The notes beneath the pieces are model-generated. The model saw only the letters and a program-made list of their open reading frames with translations, did no database searches and was not told the origin of the DNA. DNA of 64,000 nucleotides from Paraburkholderia humisilvae. GTDB taxonomy: Bacteria > Pseudomonadota > Gammaproteobacteria > Burkholderiales > Burkholderiaceae. The translations under genes and the position numbers were made by a program. The DNA lies in assembly GCF_902859855.1 (NCBI RefSeq), contig NZ_CADIKH010000038.1, positions 1-64,000 of the forward strand. The letters are read 5' to 3'. Shown piece by piece: positions 17,776 to 26,027 of the stretch (the stretch's first letter is position 1; every line of letters begins with the position of its first letter).

Positions 17776-18516
17776 ATGTCCTACCACTGGAACTGGGGCA
17801 TTCTGCTAAGTCCGGTTTCCACCGGCGAGCCGACCACCTATCTCGGCTGGCTGATGTCCGGCTTCTGGGTGACGATCGTCGTGTCGCTGTCAGCGTGGGT
17901 GATCGCGCTGATCGTCGGATCGTTCTTTGGCGTGCTGCGCACCTTGCCGAACAGGACGCTTGCCGCGATCGGCACCGTCTACGTCGCGATCTTTCGCAAC
18001 ATCCCGTTGATCGTCCAGTTTTTCACCTGGTATCTGGTGATACCGGAATTGCTGCCGGTGTCGCTCGGCAACTGGTTCAAGCAGTTGCCGCCAACCGCGC
18101 AGTTCTTCTCGTCGTCGATCCTCTGTCTCGGCCTGTTCACCGCGGCGCGAGTGTGCGAGCAGGTGCGCTCGGGCATCAACGCGCTACCGAAAGGCCAGCG
18201 GGCCGCCGGTCTCGCGCTCGGCCTCACGCAATGGCAGACATACCGTTATGTGTTGCTGCCGGTCGCCTACCGGATCATCGTGCCGCCGATCACGTCCGAG
18301 TTTCTGAATATTTTCAAGAACTCCGCGGTCGCGTCGACGATCGGTTTGCTCGAACTGTCCGCGCAAGCGCGGCAACTGGTCGACTACACCGCGCAGGCCT
18401 ATGAGTCGTTTATCGCGGTGACCGTCGCGTACATGGTAATCAACCTCGTCGTGATGCAACTGATGCGCATGCTCGAACACAGGACCCGTCTGCCGGGCTA
18501 TATCGGAGGCAAGTGA
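17776..18516 (+). CDS. gltJ: Glutamate/aspartate ABC transporter permease GltJ
   Basis: The 246-residue inner-membrane permease belongs to the His/Glu/Gln/Arg family. It has several hydrophobic spans and the EAA-type loop that contacts the ATPase, seen as EQVRSGINALPKGQRAAGLALG near residues 130-155. The N-terminal YHWNWGILLSP motif is typical of GltJ. The ATG at 17776 has GGGAG upstream; an in-frame GTG at 17761 would add five residues without benefit. Its stop overlaps the gltK start. Confidence 0.94.
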   Translation: MSYHWNWGILLSPVSTGEPTTYLGWLMSGFWVTIVVSLSAWVIALIVGSFFGVLRTLPNRTLAAIGTVYVAIFRNIPLIVQFFTWYLVIPELLPVSLGNWFKQLPPTAQFFSSSILCLGLFTAARVCEQVRSGINALPKGQRAAGLALGLTQWQTYRYVLLPVAYRIIVPPITSEFLNIFKNSAVASTIGLLELSAQARQLVDYTAQAYESFIAVTVAYMVINLVVMQLMRMLEHRTRLPGYIGGK

Positions 18517-19193
18517 TGCATCACTTCGACTGGAGTGGTATTCCCGGCGCGCTGCCTACGTTGTGGAGCGGCGCGATCATCACGTTCCAGATCACGGTCG
18601 TCGCGATTGTCTGCGGCATCGTCATCGGAACCGTGCTCGCGTTGCTGCGGCTGTCCAGCATCACGCCGCTCGCGTGGTTTGCGCGCATGTATGTCACGCT
18701 GTTCCGCTCGATCCCGCTTGTGATGGTGCTGCTGTGGTTCTTCCTGATCGTGCCTCAGGTGCTGCAGAACCTGCTCGGGCTGTCACCAGACATCGATATC
18801 CGGCTCGCGTCGGCCATGGTCGCGTTCTCGCTGTTCGAAGCCGCGTACTACTCGGAGATTATCCGCGCCGGCATTCAGGCGGTGTCGCGCGGGCAGGTCA
18901 ATGCGGCGTTCGCGCTCGGTATGACGTACGCGCAGGCGATGCAGCTGATCGTGCTGCCGCAGGCCTTTCGCGCGATGATTCCGCTGCTGCTCACGCAGGC
19001 CATTGTGCTGTTCCAGGATACGTCGCTCGTGTACGTGATCGGCCTCGCCGACTTCTTCCGTACCGCGGCGAATATCGGCGACCGTGACGGTACGTCAGTC
19101 GAGATGGTACTGTTTGCGGGCGCCTGCTACTTCGTGATCTGTGTGGTTGCGTCGAGCCTCGTCAAAAGTCTTCAGAAAAAGGTCGCAAGATGA
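18516..19193 (+). CDS. gltK: Glutamate/aspartate ABC transporter permease GltK
   Basis: The 225-residue second permease subunit pairs with GltJ to form the membrane channel. Its EAA loop reads SEIIRAGIQAVSRGQVNAAFALGMT, and the protein is otherwise hydrophobic with about five spans. The start ATG shares its A with the gltJ TGA stop and has GGAGG at seven bases; a GTG one codon earlier is possible. It overlaps gltL by four bases (ATGA), so the three genes are translationally coupled. Confidence 0.94.
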   Translation: MHHFDWSGIPGALPTLWSGAIITFQITVVAIVCGIVIGTVLALLRLSSITPLAWFARMYVTLFRSIPLVMVLLWFFLIVPQVLQNLLGLSPDIDIRLASAMVAFSLFEAAYYSEIIRAGIQAVSRGQVNAAFALGMTYAQAMQLIVLPQAFRAMIPLLLTQAIVLFQDTSLVYVIGLADFFRTAANIGDRDGTSVEMVLFAGACYFVICVVASSLVKSLQKKVAR

Positions 19194-19915
19194 TCTCACT
19201 CAAGAATGTTTCGAAGTGGTACGGTCAGTTCCAGGTGCTGACTGACTGCACAACCGAAGTCAAAAAAGGCGAGGTGGTCGTCGTGTGCGGCCCGTCGGGC
19301 TCCGGTAAATCGACGCTGATCAAGACCGTGAACGGTCTCGAGCCGTTCCAGAAAGGCGACATCGTGATCAACGGTCAATCGCTGACCGACAAGAAAACGA
19401 ATCTGTCGAAGTTGCGTGCAAAGGTCGGCATGGTCTTCCAGCACTTCGAACTGTTTCCGCATCTGTCGATTACCGAGAATCTGACGCTTGCACAGGTGAA
19501 AGTGCTCGGCCGCTCAAAGGACGAGGCGGCGGCGAAGGGCCTGAAATTGCTCGACCGCGTCGGTTTGCGCGCGCATGCGGACAAGTTTCCGGGACAGTTG
19601 TCGGGCGGCCAGCAGCAACGTGTCGCGATCGCCCGTGCGCTGTCGATGGATCCGATCGCGATGCTGTTCGACGAACCGACGTCCGCGCTCGACCCGGAGA
19701 TGATCAACGAGGTGCTCGACGTGATGGTCGAACTGGCGCAGGAAGGCATGACGATGATGTGCGTGACGCACGAAATGGGCTTTGCGAAGAAGGTCGCGCA
19801 TCGCGTGATCTTCATGGACAAGGGCCTCATTGTCGAAGACGATCGCAAGGAAGATTTCTTCGCGAATCCGAAATCCGACCGCGCGAAGGATTTCCTCGCA
19901 AAGATTCTGCACTGA
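19190..19915 (+). CDS. gltL: Glutamate/aspartate ABC transporter ATPase GltL
   Basis: The 241-residue cytoplasmic ATPase energises uptake through GltJK. It carries Walker A GPSGSGKST, Q-loop MVFQHFELFPH, ABC signature LSGGQQQRVAIARAL, Walker B MLFDEPTSALDPE and the switch-histidine region MCVTHEMGFA. Length and sequence order are standard for polar amino-acid importers. It closes the gltIJKL operon and is followed by a terminator. Confidence 0.97.
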   Translation: MISLKNVSKWYGQFQVLTDCTTEVKKGEVVVVCGPSGSGKSTLIKTVNGLEPFQKGDIVINGQSLTDKKTNLSKLRAKVGMVFQHFELFPHLSITENLTLAQVKVLGRSKDEAAAKGLKLLDRVGLRAHADKFPGQLSGGQQQRVAIARALSMDPIAMLFDEPTSALDPEMINEVLDVMVELAQEGMTMMCVTHEMGFAKKVAHRVIFMDKGLIVEDDRKEDFFANPKSDRAKDFLAKILH

Positions 19916-19938
19916 GACGCTTGACCGGGTGATCACGC

Positions 19939-19974
19939 AAATGGGCGGCCACATAGCAGGTCGCCCATTTTGCT
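19939..19974 (+). terminator. gltIJKL terminator
   Basis: AAATGGGCG and CGCCCATTT form a 9-base stem (19939-19970) followed by TGCTTT. It lies between gltL and the convergent LysR gene. Confidence 0.75.
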
Positions 19975-20006
19975 TTCTGGCGATGTCGTCGATAGCGCCA
20001 CCACCG

Positions 20007-20918
20007 TCAGCGCGCTACCGACGCCAGATCGGGCTTCGAAAAATCGCACAACTGCCGCGCCTGATCGGCGACCGCCGAATACAGCGCGGACGGCCCGTCG
20101 TTGCGATAGATCGCGTAGTAGCGCACATCCGGAAGCCGCTGCGTCGAATTCAGCACGTTGAGTAGCCGTTGCTCGACGAGGTCGGCGAAATAGAGCGCCG
20201 GCAGATAACTGATCCCGAATCCCGCGACCGTCAGCGAACTCAGCGAAATCAGACTGTTGCCGGCGAACATGCGGCGAATCGCGAGCTTTTTCGATTCGAA
20301 CCAGCGATCGTAGATCGCGTCGACCCCCGACGTACCGATTTGCATCAGGATCGGATAGTTCGCGATTTCCTCCAGCGTTAGCACACGCGATGCATCGACA
20401 AGCGATGGACTCGCCATCCATTTGAGCTGAAGCTTCCTGAGCGGGACTGACGTGAAGCGCGGGTCCTTCAGCACGGTCGGCGCGATGATGAAGTCGATAT
20501 CGCCGCGCAACAGTCTTGCGCTCAGATTCGTGCTGACGTCGATCTCCGGTTCGAGCGACACGGTCGGATACGCGACGCGGATGTTCTGCACAAGCAGCGG
20601 CAGGAACGTGAGCGCGATCAGTTCGGTGATGCCAAGCCGGAAGTGCCGCACGACTTCCACTTCCTTGCCCATCCGCTCAAGCAGACGGTCGCGCAACTGC
20701 AGCATTTCCTCGGCAGTTTCAAGCAGTTCGCGGCCTTTCGGCGTGAGTTGCACCGTGCGGCGGCTGCGATCGAACAGCGGCACCAGAAAGAACTCCTCGA
20801 GTTCGCTGACGCGCTTCGAAATGGCCGACTGCGTCGTGTACAGGCGGTCCGCGGCCGCGCCGAAGGTGCCCAGTCGCGCGACCCAGTAGATGGCTTCCAG
20901 CTGTTTGAGCGTTAGCAT
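20007..20918 (-). CDS. LysR-type regulator of the adjacent LeuCD/aldolase cluster
   Basis: The 303-residue protein has the LysR helix-turn-helix at its N terminus (MLTLKQLEAIYWVARLGTFG... TTQSAISKRVSELE) and an effector-binding domain (about residues 90-290). It is divergent from the leuC-like gene with a 311-base gap that contains a long palindrome with a T-N11-A core, which is the textbook arrangement for a LysR activator and its target. Its ligand is probably the pathway substrate or an intermediate, but the sequence does not say which. Confidence 0.9.
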   Translation of the reverse strand: MLTLKQLEAIYWVARLGTFGAAADRLYTTQSAISKRVSELEEFFLVPLFDRSRRTVQLTPKGRELLETAEEMLQLRDRLLERMGKEVEVVRHFRLGITELIALTFLPLLVQNIRVAYPTVSLEPEIDVSTNLSARLLRGDIDFIIAPTVLKDPRFTSVPLRKLQLKWMASPSLVDASRVLTLEEIANYPILMQIGTSGVDAIYDRWFESKKLAIRRMFAGNSLISLSSLTVAGFGISYLPALYFADLVEQRLLNVLNSTQRLPDVRYYAIYRNDGPSALYSAVADQARQLCDFSKPDLASVAR

Positions 20919-21067
20919 GATTTCAGTTGGATGAAGTGACGCAGTTCACGAAAGCCGGCGCGTCGCGGCGTGCATCCTGCGTCAAGACGGATCCGTCGCG
21001 GTGAAGTATCTGCGCGCGGCCCCCGATTGGCAAGGCAATGCGGGCGAATCGACGGTTCGCGCGATAT

Positions 21068-21096
21068 CCGACCTATGAATTTTATTCATCGGTCGG
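21068..21096. promoter_or_regulatory. Long LysR-type palindromic operator
   Basis: The arms CCGACC (21068-21073) and GGTCGG (21091-21096) enclose a second, inner pair ATGAAT (21075-21080) and ATTCAT (21084-21089) around TTT. Only one position between the arm blocks is unpaired. A T-N11-A core is present (T21076, A21088). It lies about midway in the LysR/leuC-like intergenic region. Confidence 0.65.
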
Positions 21097-21229
21097 GATG
21101 CCTTTTACTCCCGGTATCCGACCTTCTGGTTTGGGATACTGCGCAAGCCGGTTGCGCGAGGAGATATCAGCACGACGACCGGCCGCCCGGGAAAACCGTC
21201 CAGAACCCGCACCAGCGAGGCATAACGAT

Positions 21230-22498
21230 ATGCGAGGCATGACCCTGTCCGAAAAGCTGCTGTCCGCCGCAGCGGGACGCAGTGTGCGCGCAGGCGACAT
21301 CGCGATCTGCGACGTCGACTGCGCGATGGGCACCGACGGTTCGATTCCGATGGCGATGGACTATTTCGCTTCAATGGGCGGCGTGCGCGTGCATGCGCCG
21401 GAGAAGCTGCTGTTCGCGCTCGATCACTACGCGCCGCCGGCGAGCCCGAAAGCCGCGATGTTGCAGGCAAAGATCCGCCGCTTCGCGCGCGAGCAGGGCA
21501 TTCCGCTGTTCGATATCGGCGCGGGCATTGGACACCAGATCGTCGTCGAGCAGGGGCTCGCGGCGCCGGGACGATTGCTGGTCGGGGCCGACAGCCACGC
21601 GGTCACCTACGGCGCCGCGAACTGTTTTGCGACGGGCGTCGGGTCATCGGATCTCGCGGGCGTCATGCTGACCGGCAAGACCTGGCTGCGCGTGCCCGAA
21701 TCGATCCGCATCACGCTGCATCGGCAGTTGCCGCGCGGTGTCTACCCGAAAGATCTCGCGCTGTATCTCGCGCAACTGTTCGGCGCGGATGGTGCGACCT
21801 ATCAGACGCTGGAGTTTCATGGCGAAGGCATCGCGTCGCTCGATTTTGAGGACCGCCTGGTGGTCGCGAACCTGTCCGTCGAAATGGGCGCGAAAAACGC
21901 CGTGTTTCCGCTCGACGGCGCTGCCCAGCGCTATCTCGCGCGCCGCATCGCGGGTCCATTCGAAGCCGTGTCGGCGGATCCGGACGCGCAGTACGCACGC
22001 ACGCTCGATGTCGATCTGTCGACGCTGCAACCGTATGTCGCGCGGCCTCACAACGTCGACAACGTGACGAGCCTCGCGGAACTCGGCGACGTGCCGGTGC
22101 AGATGGCGTATCTCGGTACCTGCACGGGCGGCCGCGCAAAGGACTTTCGCCAGGCGCTCGCGGTGTTCCGCGAGTTCGGCAAGCCCGCGAAGGGTGTTCA
22201 ACTGGTGGTGACGCCTGCGTCGCGCGAAGTGATGCACGAGTTGGCCGAAGGCGGAGAACTGGCTGAGTTTGTCGCGCTCGGCGCGGTGATCGTCACGCCC
22301 GGCTGCGGTTCGTGCTGCGGCACCGCGGGTGCGATTCCTGAAGACGGCGCGAATGTCGTGTCGACCGCGAATCGCAATTTCAAGGGACGCATGGGCAATG
22401 CGAGCGCGAACGTGTTTCTCGCCTCGCCGGAGGTCTGTGCCGCCAGCGCGGTCGCGGGCCGGATCGTCAGCCTTCAAACGTTCGCCGCTGGCCGATAA
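21230..22498 (+). CDS. Aconitase-superfamily hydro-lyase, large subunit (LeuC-like)
   Basis: The 422-residue protein is the size of the archaeal-type/LeuC2 or DmdA-like branch rather than the ~466-residue LeuC of leucine synthesis. Cluster cysteines for a [4Fe-4S] centre are visible in YLGTCTGGR and TPGCGSCCGTAG, and VGADSHAVTYGA and STANRNFKGRMGN are superfamily motifs. In LeuC the corresponding segments usually read SCTNGR and GCGPCLG, so the active-site surroundings differ. It partners the small subunit 14 bases downstream. The reaction should be reversible hydration or isomerisation of a di- or tricarboxylate; isopropylmalate is unlikely given the catabolic neighbours. ATG 21230 is chosen because GCGAGG lies nine bases upstream. 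Confidence 0.85.
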   Translation: MRGMTLSEKLLSAAAGRSVRAGDIAICDVDCAMGTDGSIPMAMDYFASMGGVRVHAPEKLLFALDHYAPPASPKAAMLQAKIRRFAREQGIPLFDIGAGIGHQIVVEQGLAAPGRLLVGADSHAVTYGAANCFATGVGSSDLAGVMLTGKTWLRVPESIRITLHRQLPRGVYPKDLALYLAQLFGADGATYQTLEFHGEGIASLDFEDRLVVANLSVEMGAKNAVFPLDGAAQRYLARRIAGPFEAVSADPDAQYARTLDVDLSTLQPYVARPHNVDNVTSLAELGDVPVQMAYLGTCTGGRAKDFRQALAVFREFGKPAKGVQLVVTPASREVMHELAEGGELAEFVALGAVIVTPGCGSCCGTAGAIPEDGANVVSTANRNFKGRMGNASANVFLASPEVCAASAVAGRIVSLQTFAAGR

Positions 22499-22512
22499 CG
22501 ATTTCAACGATC

Positions 22513-23013
22513 ATGCAATTTTCCGTGACAGGTCTCGCCCGCCGCTTCGGCGACGACATCAATACCGACTACATCATCTCGTCGCAGCGCAAGCGGGAGT
22601 CGCTCGATCCCGCGGTGCTGAAGAATTTCCTGTTCGAAACCATTGCGCCGGAGTTCGCGCAGAGCGTGCGCATCGGCGACATCCTCGTGGCAGGCAAGAA
22701 CTTCGGCTGCGGCTCGGCGATGGAAGTCGCGGTGACCGCGGTGGTCGGCGCCGGCGTCCGCATCGTGCTCGCGCAGAGCTTTGCGCGCACGTACTTTCGG
22801 AACGCGATCAACAACGGGCTCTACCCGATCGAATGCGACACCAGCACGATTCGCGAAGGCGATCGGCTGCAGATCGACGTCGGCGCGCGTACGCAGGTTC
22901 GTTGCGTGAGCAACAACCTGACGATCGATGCGGCGCCGATTGCGCACGACATTCTCAAGATTCTCGACGCGGGCGGCCTCGTGCCGTATCTGCGGCGGCA
23001 TTCGTCATTCTGA
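22513..23013 (+). CDS. Aconitase-superfamily hydro-lyase, small subunit (LeuD-like)
   Basis: The 166-residue swivelling subunit completes the active site of the upstream large subunit. It has GDDINTDYIIS near residue 15 and NFGCGSAMEVA near residue 57, typical of LeuD/DmdB proteins. The substrate-recognition loop after IIS reads SQRKRES, unlike the YLRRD or YLRVT loops used for isopropylmalate or homocitrate-type substrates. The NTDYIIS context is closer to what I recall of the 2,3-dimethylmalate dehydratase group. This points to another branched dicarboxylate substrate. Confidence 0.85.
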   Translation: MQFSVTGLARRFGDDINTDYIISSQRKRESLDPAVLKNFLFETIAPEFAQSVRIGDILVAGKNFGCGSAMEVAVTAVVGAGVRIVLAQSFARTYFRNAINNGLYPIECDTSTIREGDRLQIDVGARTQVRCVSNNLTIDAAPIAHDILKILDAGGLVPYLRRHSSF

Positions 23014-23041
23014 CCGACGCTTTCAGCTACACGGACCCAAT

Positions 23042-23722
23042 ATGAGCCAGCCTTCCATCCTTGGTTTTCGCATCCTGCCGATGCCCGCGCCCATCAGCAA
23101 GGACATCATCGAGCGCTTTCAGACGGTCGTCACACCGCACATCAGCGACAACATGCAGCGTCTGTGCGGCGTGATCGGCCTCAAGCCTTATCACCATCGC
23201 AAGAAGCTCGTCGGTCGCGCGATCACGGTCAAGGTTAGGCCGGGCGACAACCTGATGATCCACAAGGCAATCGACATCGCCGAGCCAGGCGATGTGATCG
23301 TCGTCGACGGCGGCGGCGAGGTGACGCAGGCGCTGGTCGGCGAGTTGATGCAGATGCATGCGCAGGTGCGCGGCGTCGCCGGCTTCGTGATCGATGGCGC
23401 GGTGCGCGATGTCGCCGCCTTCTATGCGGCGGACTTTCCATGCTATGCGCGCGGCAATACACATCGTGGTCCGTTCAAGGAGGGCCCGGGCGAGATCAAT
23501 GTGCCCGTCGCGATCGGTGGTCTGGTGATCGAAGCGGGCGATCTGATCGTTGGGGACGAGGACGGGCTCGTCGCGGTGCCGGCGCAGCAGCTCGAGAAGC
23601 TGCTCGCCGCGGCCGCCGCGCAGGCACAGCGTGAGCAGCAGCGTAAGGAAGCGATCCTGAAGGGCGAGGACAAGCGCGGCTGGATCGATGTCTACCTGAA
23701 GGAAAAGGGCGTGATTGCCTGA
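23042..23722 (+). CDS. RraA-family aldolase (HMG/CHA aldolase-like)
   Basis: The 226-residue protein belongs to the RraA/class II pyruvate aldolase family, which includes 4-hydroxy-4-methyl-2-oxoglutarate (HMG) aldolase and also the RNase E inhibitor RraA. The aldolase motifs are present: GDVIVVDGGGEVTQALVGE and VIDGAVRDVAAF, where Arg-Asp binds pyruvate and the metal ion. A C-terminal Gln/Lys-rich helix extends it past short RraA proteins, as in true HMG/CHA aldolases. It lies 28 bases after the LeuD-like gene. Cleavage of a 4-hydroxy-2-oxo acid to pyruvate fits the cluster. Confidence 0.85.
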   Translation: MSQPSILGFRILPMPAPISKDIIERFQTVVTPHISDNMQRLCGVIGLKPYHHRKKLVGRAITVKVRPGDNLMIHKAIDIAEPGDVIVVDGGGEVTQALVGELMQMHAQVRGVAGFVIDGAVRDVAAFYAADFPCYARGNTHRGPFKEGPGEINVPVAIGGLVIEAGDLIVGDEDGLVAVPAQQLEKLLAAAAAQAQREQQRKEAILKGEDKRGWIDVYLKEKGVIA

Positions 23723-23779
23723 CGAGTTCGGCGAACACCGCTACTCACCCGCTGCTTACCACTAACGAGGGGACCCGGA

Positions 23780-24985
23780 ATGAAGTTGATTGCTGCACGG
23801 ATGGATCGTATCAAGCCGTCGCCGAGCTCGATGGCGACCGCGCGCGTCAAGGAACTGCGCGCCGCGGGCCGCGATATCGTCGGACTGACGTCGGGCGAGC
23901 CGGACTTCGATACCCCGCCGCATATCGTCGAAGCGGCGTATGCGGCGATGAAGGCGGGCAAGACGCGCTATACGGTGGTCGACGGGACGCCGGAGTTAAA
24001 GCGTGCGGTACGCGACAAGTTCGCGCGCGAGAACGGCCTGTCATTCGAACAGGACGAAGTCACCGTCGGCAACGGCGGCAAGCAGATCGTCTTCAACGCG
24101 CTGACGTGTACCGTTGATGAGGGCGACGAGGTCGTGATTCCCGCGCCGTACTGGGTCTCGTACCCGGACATGGTGCTGCTCAATGGCGGGCGGCCGGTGA
24201 TCGTCGAATGCGGCGCACAAAGCGGCTACAAGATGACGCCCGCGCAACTCGAAGCGGCGCTCACGCCGCGCACGAAGTGGGTCGTGCTCAATTCGCCGTG
24301 CAATCCGTCCGGCGCGACGTACACCGCGAGCGAACTGGTTGCGCTCGGCGAAGTGCTGAGCCGTCACCCGGATGTGTGGGTGATGACCGACGACGTCTAT
24401 GAGCATCTGATTTACGACGGTCAGCAGTTCGCGACGTTTGCGCATTGCAACCCGCAACTGCGCGAACGCACGCTTACCATCAACGGCGTATCGAAAGCGT
24501 ATGCGATGACGGGCTGGCGCATCGGCTTTGCCGGCGGTCCCAGGTCGCTGATCAAAACGATGGCGAAGCTGCAGTCGCAAAGCACGAGCAATCCGTCGTC
24601 GGTGAGCCAGGCGGCGGCGCTGGCCGCGCTCACTGGCCCGAACGACTTTCTCGCCGGCTGGCGTAGCGAATATCAACGACGGCGTGATCTGGTCGTCGGC
24701 CGTTTGAATGCGATCGACGGGTTGTATTGTCCGCGGCCCGCCGGCGCGTTTTACGTCTATCCGTCGTGCGCGGGCTTTATCGGACGGCGCGGCGCGCATG
24801 GCGTCGTGATCGGCAATGACACCGACTTCGTGATGCATCTGCTCGAAAGCCGCGAAGTGGCCGTGATTCAAGGCGCGGCGTTCGGCTTGTCGCCGGCGTT
24901 TCGCATTTCGTTCGCGACGTCGTACGAACAGCTCGAAGAAGCATGCAACCGGATCGAGGCAGCCTGCGCAATGCTTGACTCGTGA
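23780..24985 (+). CDS. Aspartate-aminotransferase-family (class I) aminotransferase
   Basis: The 401-residue PLP enzyme belongs to the Ib subgroup of aspartate aminotransferases. It has the SGEPDFDTP N-terminal motif, NSPCNPSGA (Asn175), MTDDVYEHL, and the Schiff-base Lys239 in GVSKAYAMTGWRIG, with the carboxylate-binding Arg in FRISFATS near the C terminus. It is encoded 57 bases after the RraA-like gene with a good RBS (GAGGGGA). In context it should convert the imported amino acid to its 2-oxo acid, or make the amino acid from it. Confidence 0.9.
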   Translation: MKLIAARMDRIKPSPSSMATARVKELRAAGRDIVGLTSGEPDFDTPPHIVEAAYAAMKAGKTRYTVVDGTPELKRAVRDKFARENGLSFEQDEVTVGNGGKQIVFNALTCTVDEGDEVVIPAPYWVSYPDMVLLNGGRPVIVECGAQSGYKMTPAQLEAALTPRTKWVVLNSPCNPSGATYTASELVALGEVLSRHPDVWVMTDDVYEHLIYDGQQFATFAHCNPQLRERTLTINGVSKAYAMTGWRIGFAGGPRSLIKTMAKLQSQSTSNPSSVSQAAALAALTGPNDFLAGWRSEYQRRRDLVVGRLNAIDGLYCPRPAGAFYVYPSCAGFIGRRGAHGVVIGNDTDFVMHLLESREVAVIQGAAFGLSPAFRISFATSYEQLEEACNRIEAACAMLDS

Positions 24986-25061
24986 CGGACGACGCGTCAC
25001 TCGTCACTCGACGCGGCCGCAGGCGTGCCGCACGTTATCCATTATCGGGAAGGGGACAACA

Positions 25062-25988
25062 ATGAAAACGTTGCAGAGTAAGTCGCGTCACGGGATGCCG
25101 GTTGCGTCGCTGGCGTTGCTGCTGTGCGCATGCTTCGCGTTGCCATCGCAAGCGCAGGACCTGACCGGCCGGCTTGCGTCAATCAAGGCCCGCAATACGA
25201 TCGTGCTCGGCTACCGTGAATCGTCGGTGCCTTACTCGTATTACGACAACAACGAGCAGGTGATCGGCTATTCGCACGACATCGCGCAGGAGATCGTCAA
25301 GGAACTGAAGTCGGCGCTCAATGCGCCCAACCTGCAGGTCAAGATGATTGCGGTGAACGCGCAAAACCGGATTCCGCTAATCCAGAACGGGACCATCGAT
25401 CTCGAATGCGGTGGGACCACGAACAACAAGGAGCGCGCGCAGCAGGTCGATTTCTCCAACACGATTTCCGTCACCGAGACGCGGCTGCTGACCAAAGCGA
25501 ACTCCGACATTCATTCGTTCAAAGACCTGAACGGCAAGACGGTTGCGGTCACGGCGGGAACGACATCGGAGCGCTATCTGCGCAGCTATGTGCAGCAGAA
25601 AAACGCGAATATCACGATCATCGCGTCGCGTGACCATAGCGCGTCGTTCCTGACGCTCGAAACCGGCCGCGCCGCCGCGTTCTTCATGGACGCCGACGTG
25701 CTCGCGAGCGAACGTGCGACGTCGCGCAATCCGCAGGACTACGTGGTGACCGGCGAGCCGCAGACGCACGAGGCGATCGCGTGCATGCTGCCCAAGGGCG
25801 AACCCGGGTTCAAGGCGATCGTGGATCGCACGATCGCGCGGGTCGAGACGAGCGGCCAGGGCGAAACGCTTTATAAGACGTGGTTTATGTCGCCGATCGC
25901 GCCGAAGGGGATCAACCTGAATTTGCCGATGAGTGACGCGCTGAAGGCGGTGTTCCAGCATCCGAACGACCAGCCCATGGACGATTGA
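25062..25988 (+). CDS. Orphan GltI-like amino-acid binding protein
   Basis: The 308-residue periplasmic protein has a signal peptide (residues 1-31, ending in SQAQ) and a family 3 solute-binding domain. It shares long segments with the GltI encoded 8 kb upstream: YRESSVPYSYYD, AQNRIPLIQNGTIDLECG and TTNNKERAQQV, all linked to acidic amino-acid binding. No permease or ATPase gene accompanies it, so it probably docks on GltJK or another transporter. The ATG at 25062 is preceded by an AAGGGG ribosome-binding site. The substrate is expected to be an acidic amino acid or an analogue handled by this cluster. Confidence 0.9.
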   Translation: MKTLQSKSRHGMPVASLALLLCACFALPSQAQDLTGRLASIKARNTIVLGYRESSVPYSYYDNNEQVIGYSHDIAQEIVKELKSALNAPNLQVKMIAVNAQNRIPLIQNGTIDLECGGTTNNKERAQQVDFSNTISVTETRLLTKANSDIHSFKDLNGKTVAVTAGTTSERYLRSYVQQKNANITIIASRDHSASFLTLETGRAAAFFMDADVLASERATSRNPQDYVVTGEPQTHEAIACMLPKGEPGFKAIVDRTIARVETSGQGETLYKTWFMSPIAPKGINLNLPMSDALKAVFQHPNDQPMDD

Positions 25989-26027
25989 TCGGGCGGCGCT
26001 GGGCGCCGACCGCGCTCACGCCGCCGC

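Noticed and set aside
21230..23013. Annotation as leuC/leuD of leucine biosynthesis
   Set aside because: Subunit sizes, altered motifs and the aldolase/aminotransferase/binding-protein neighbours do not fit; leuB and leuA are absent.
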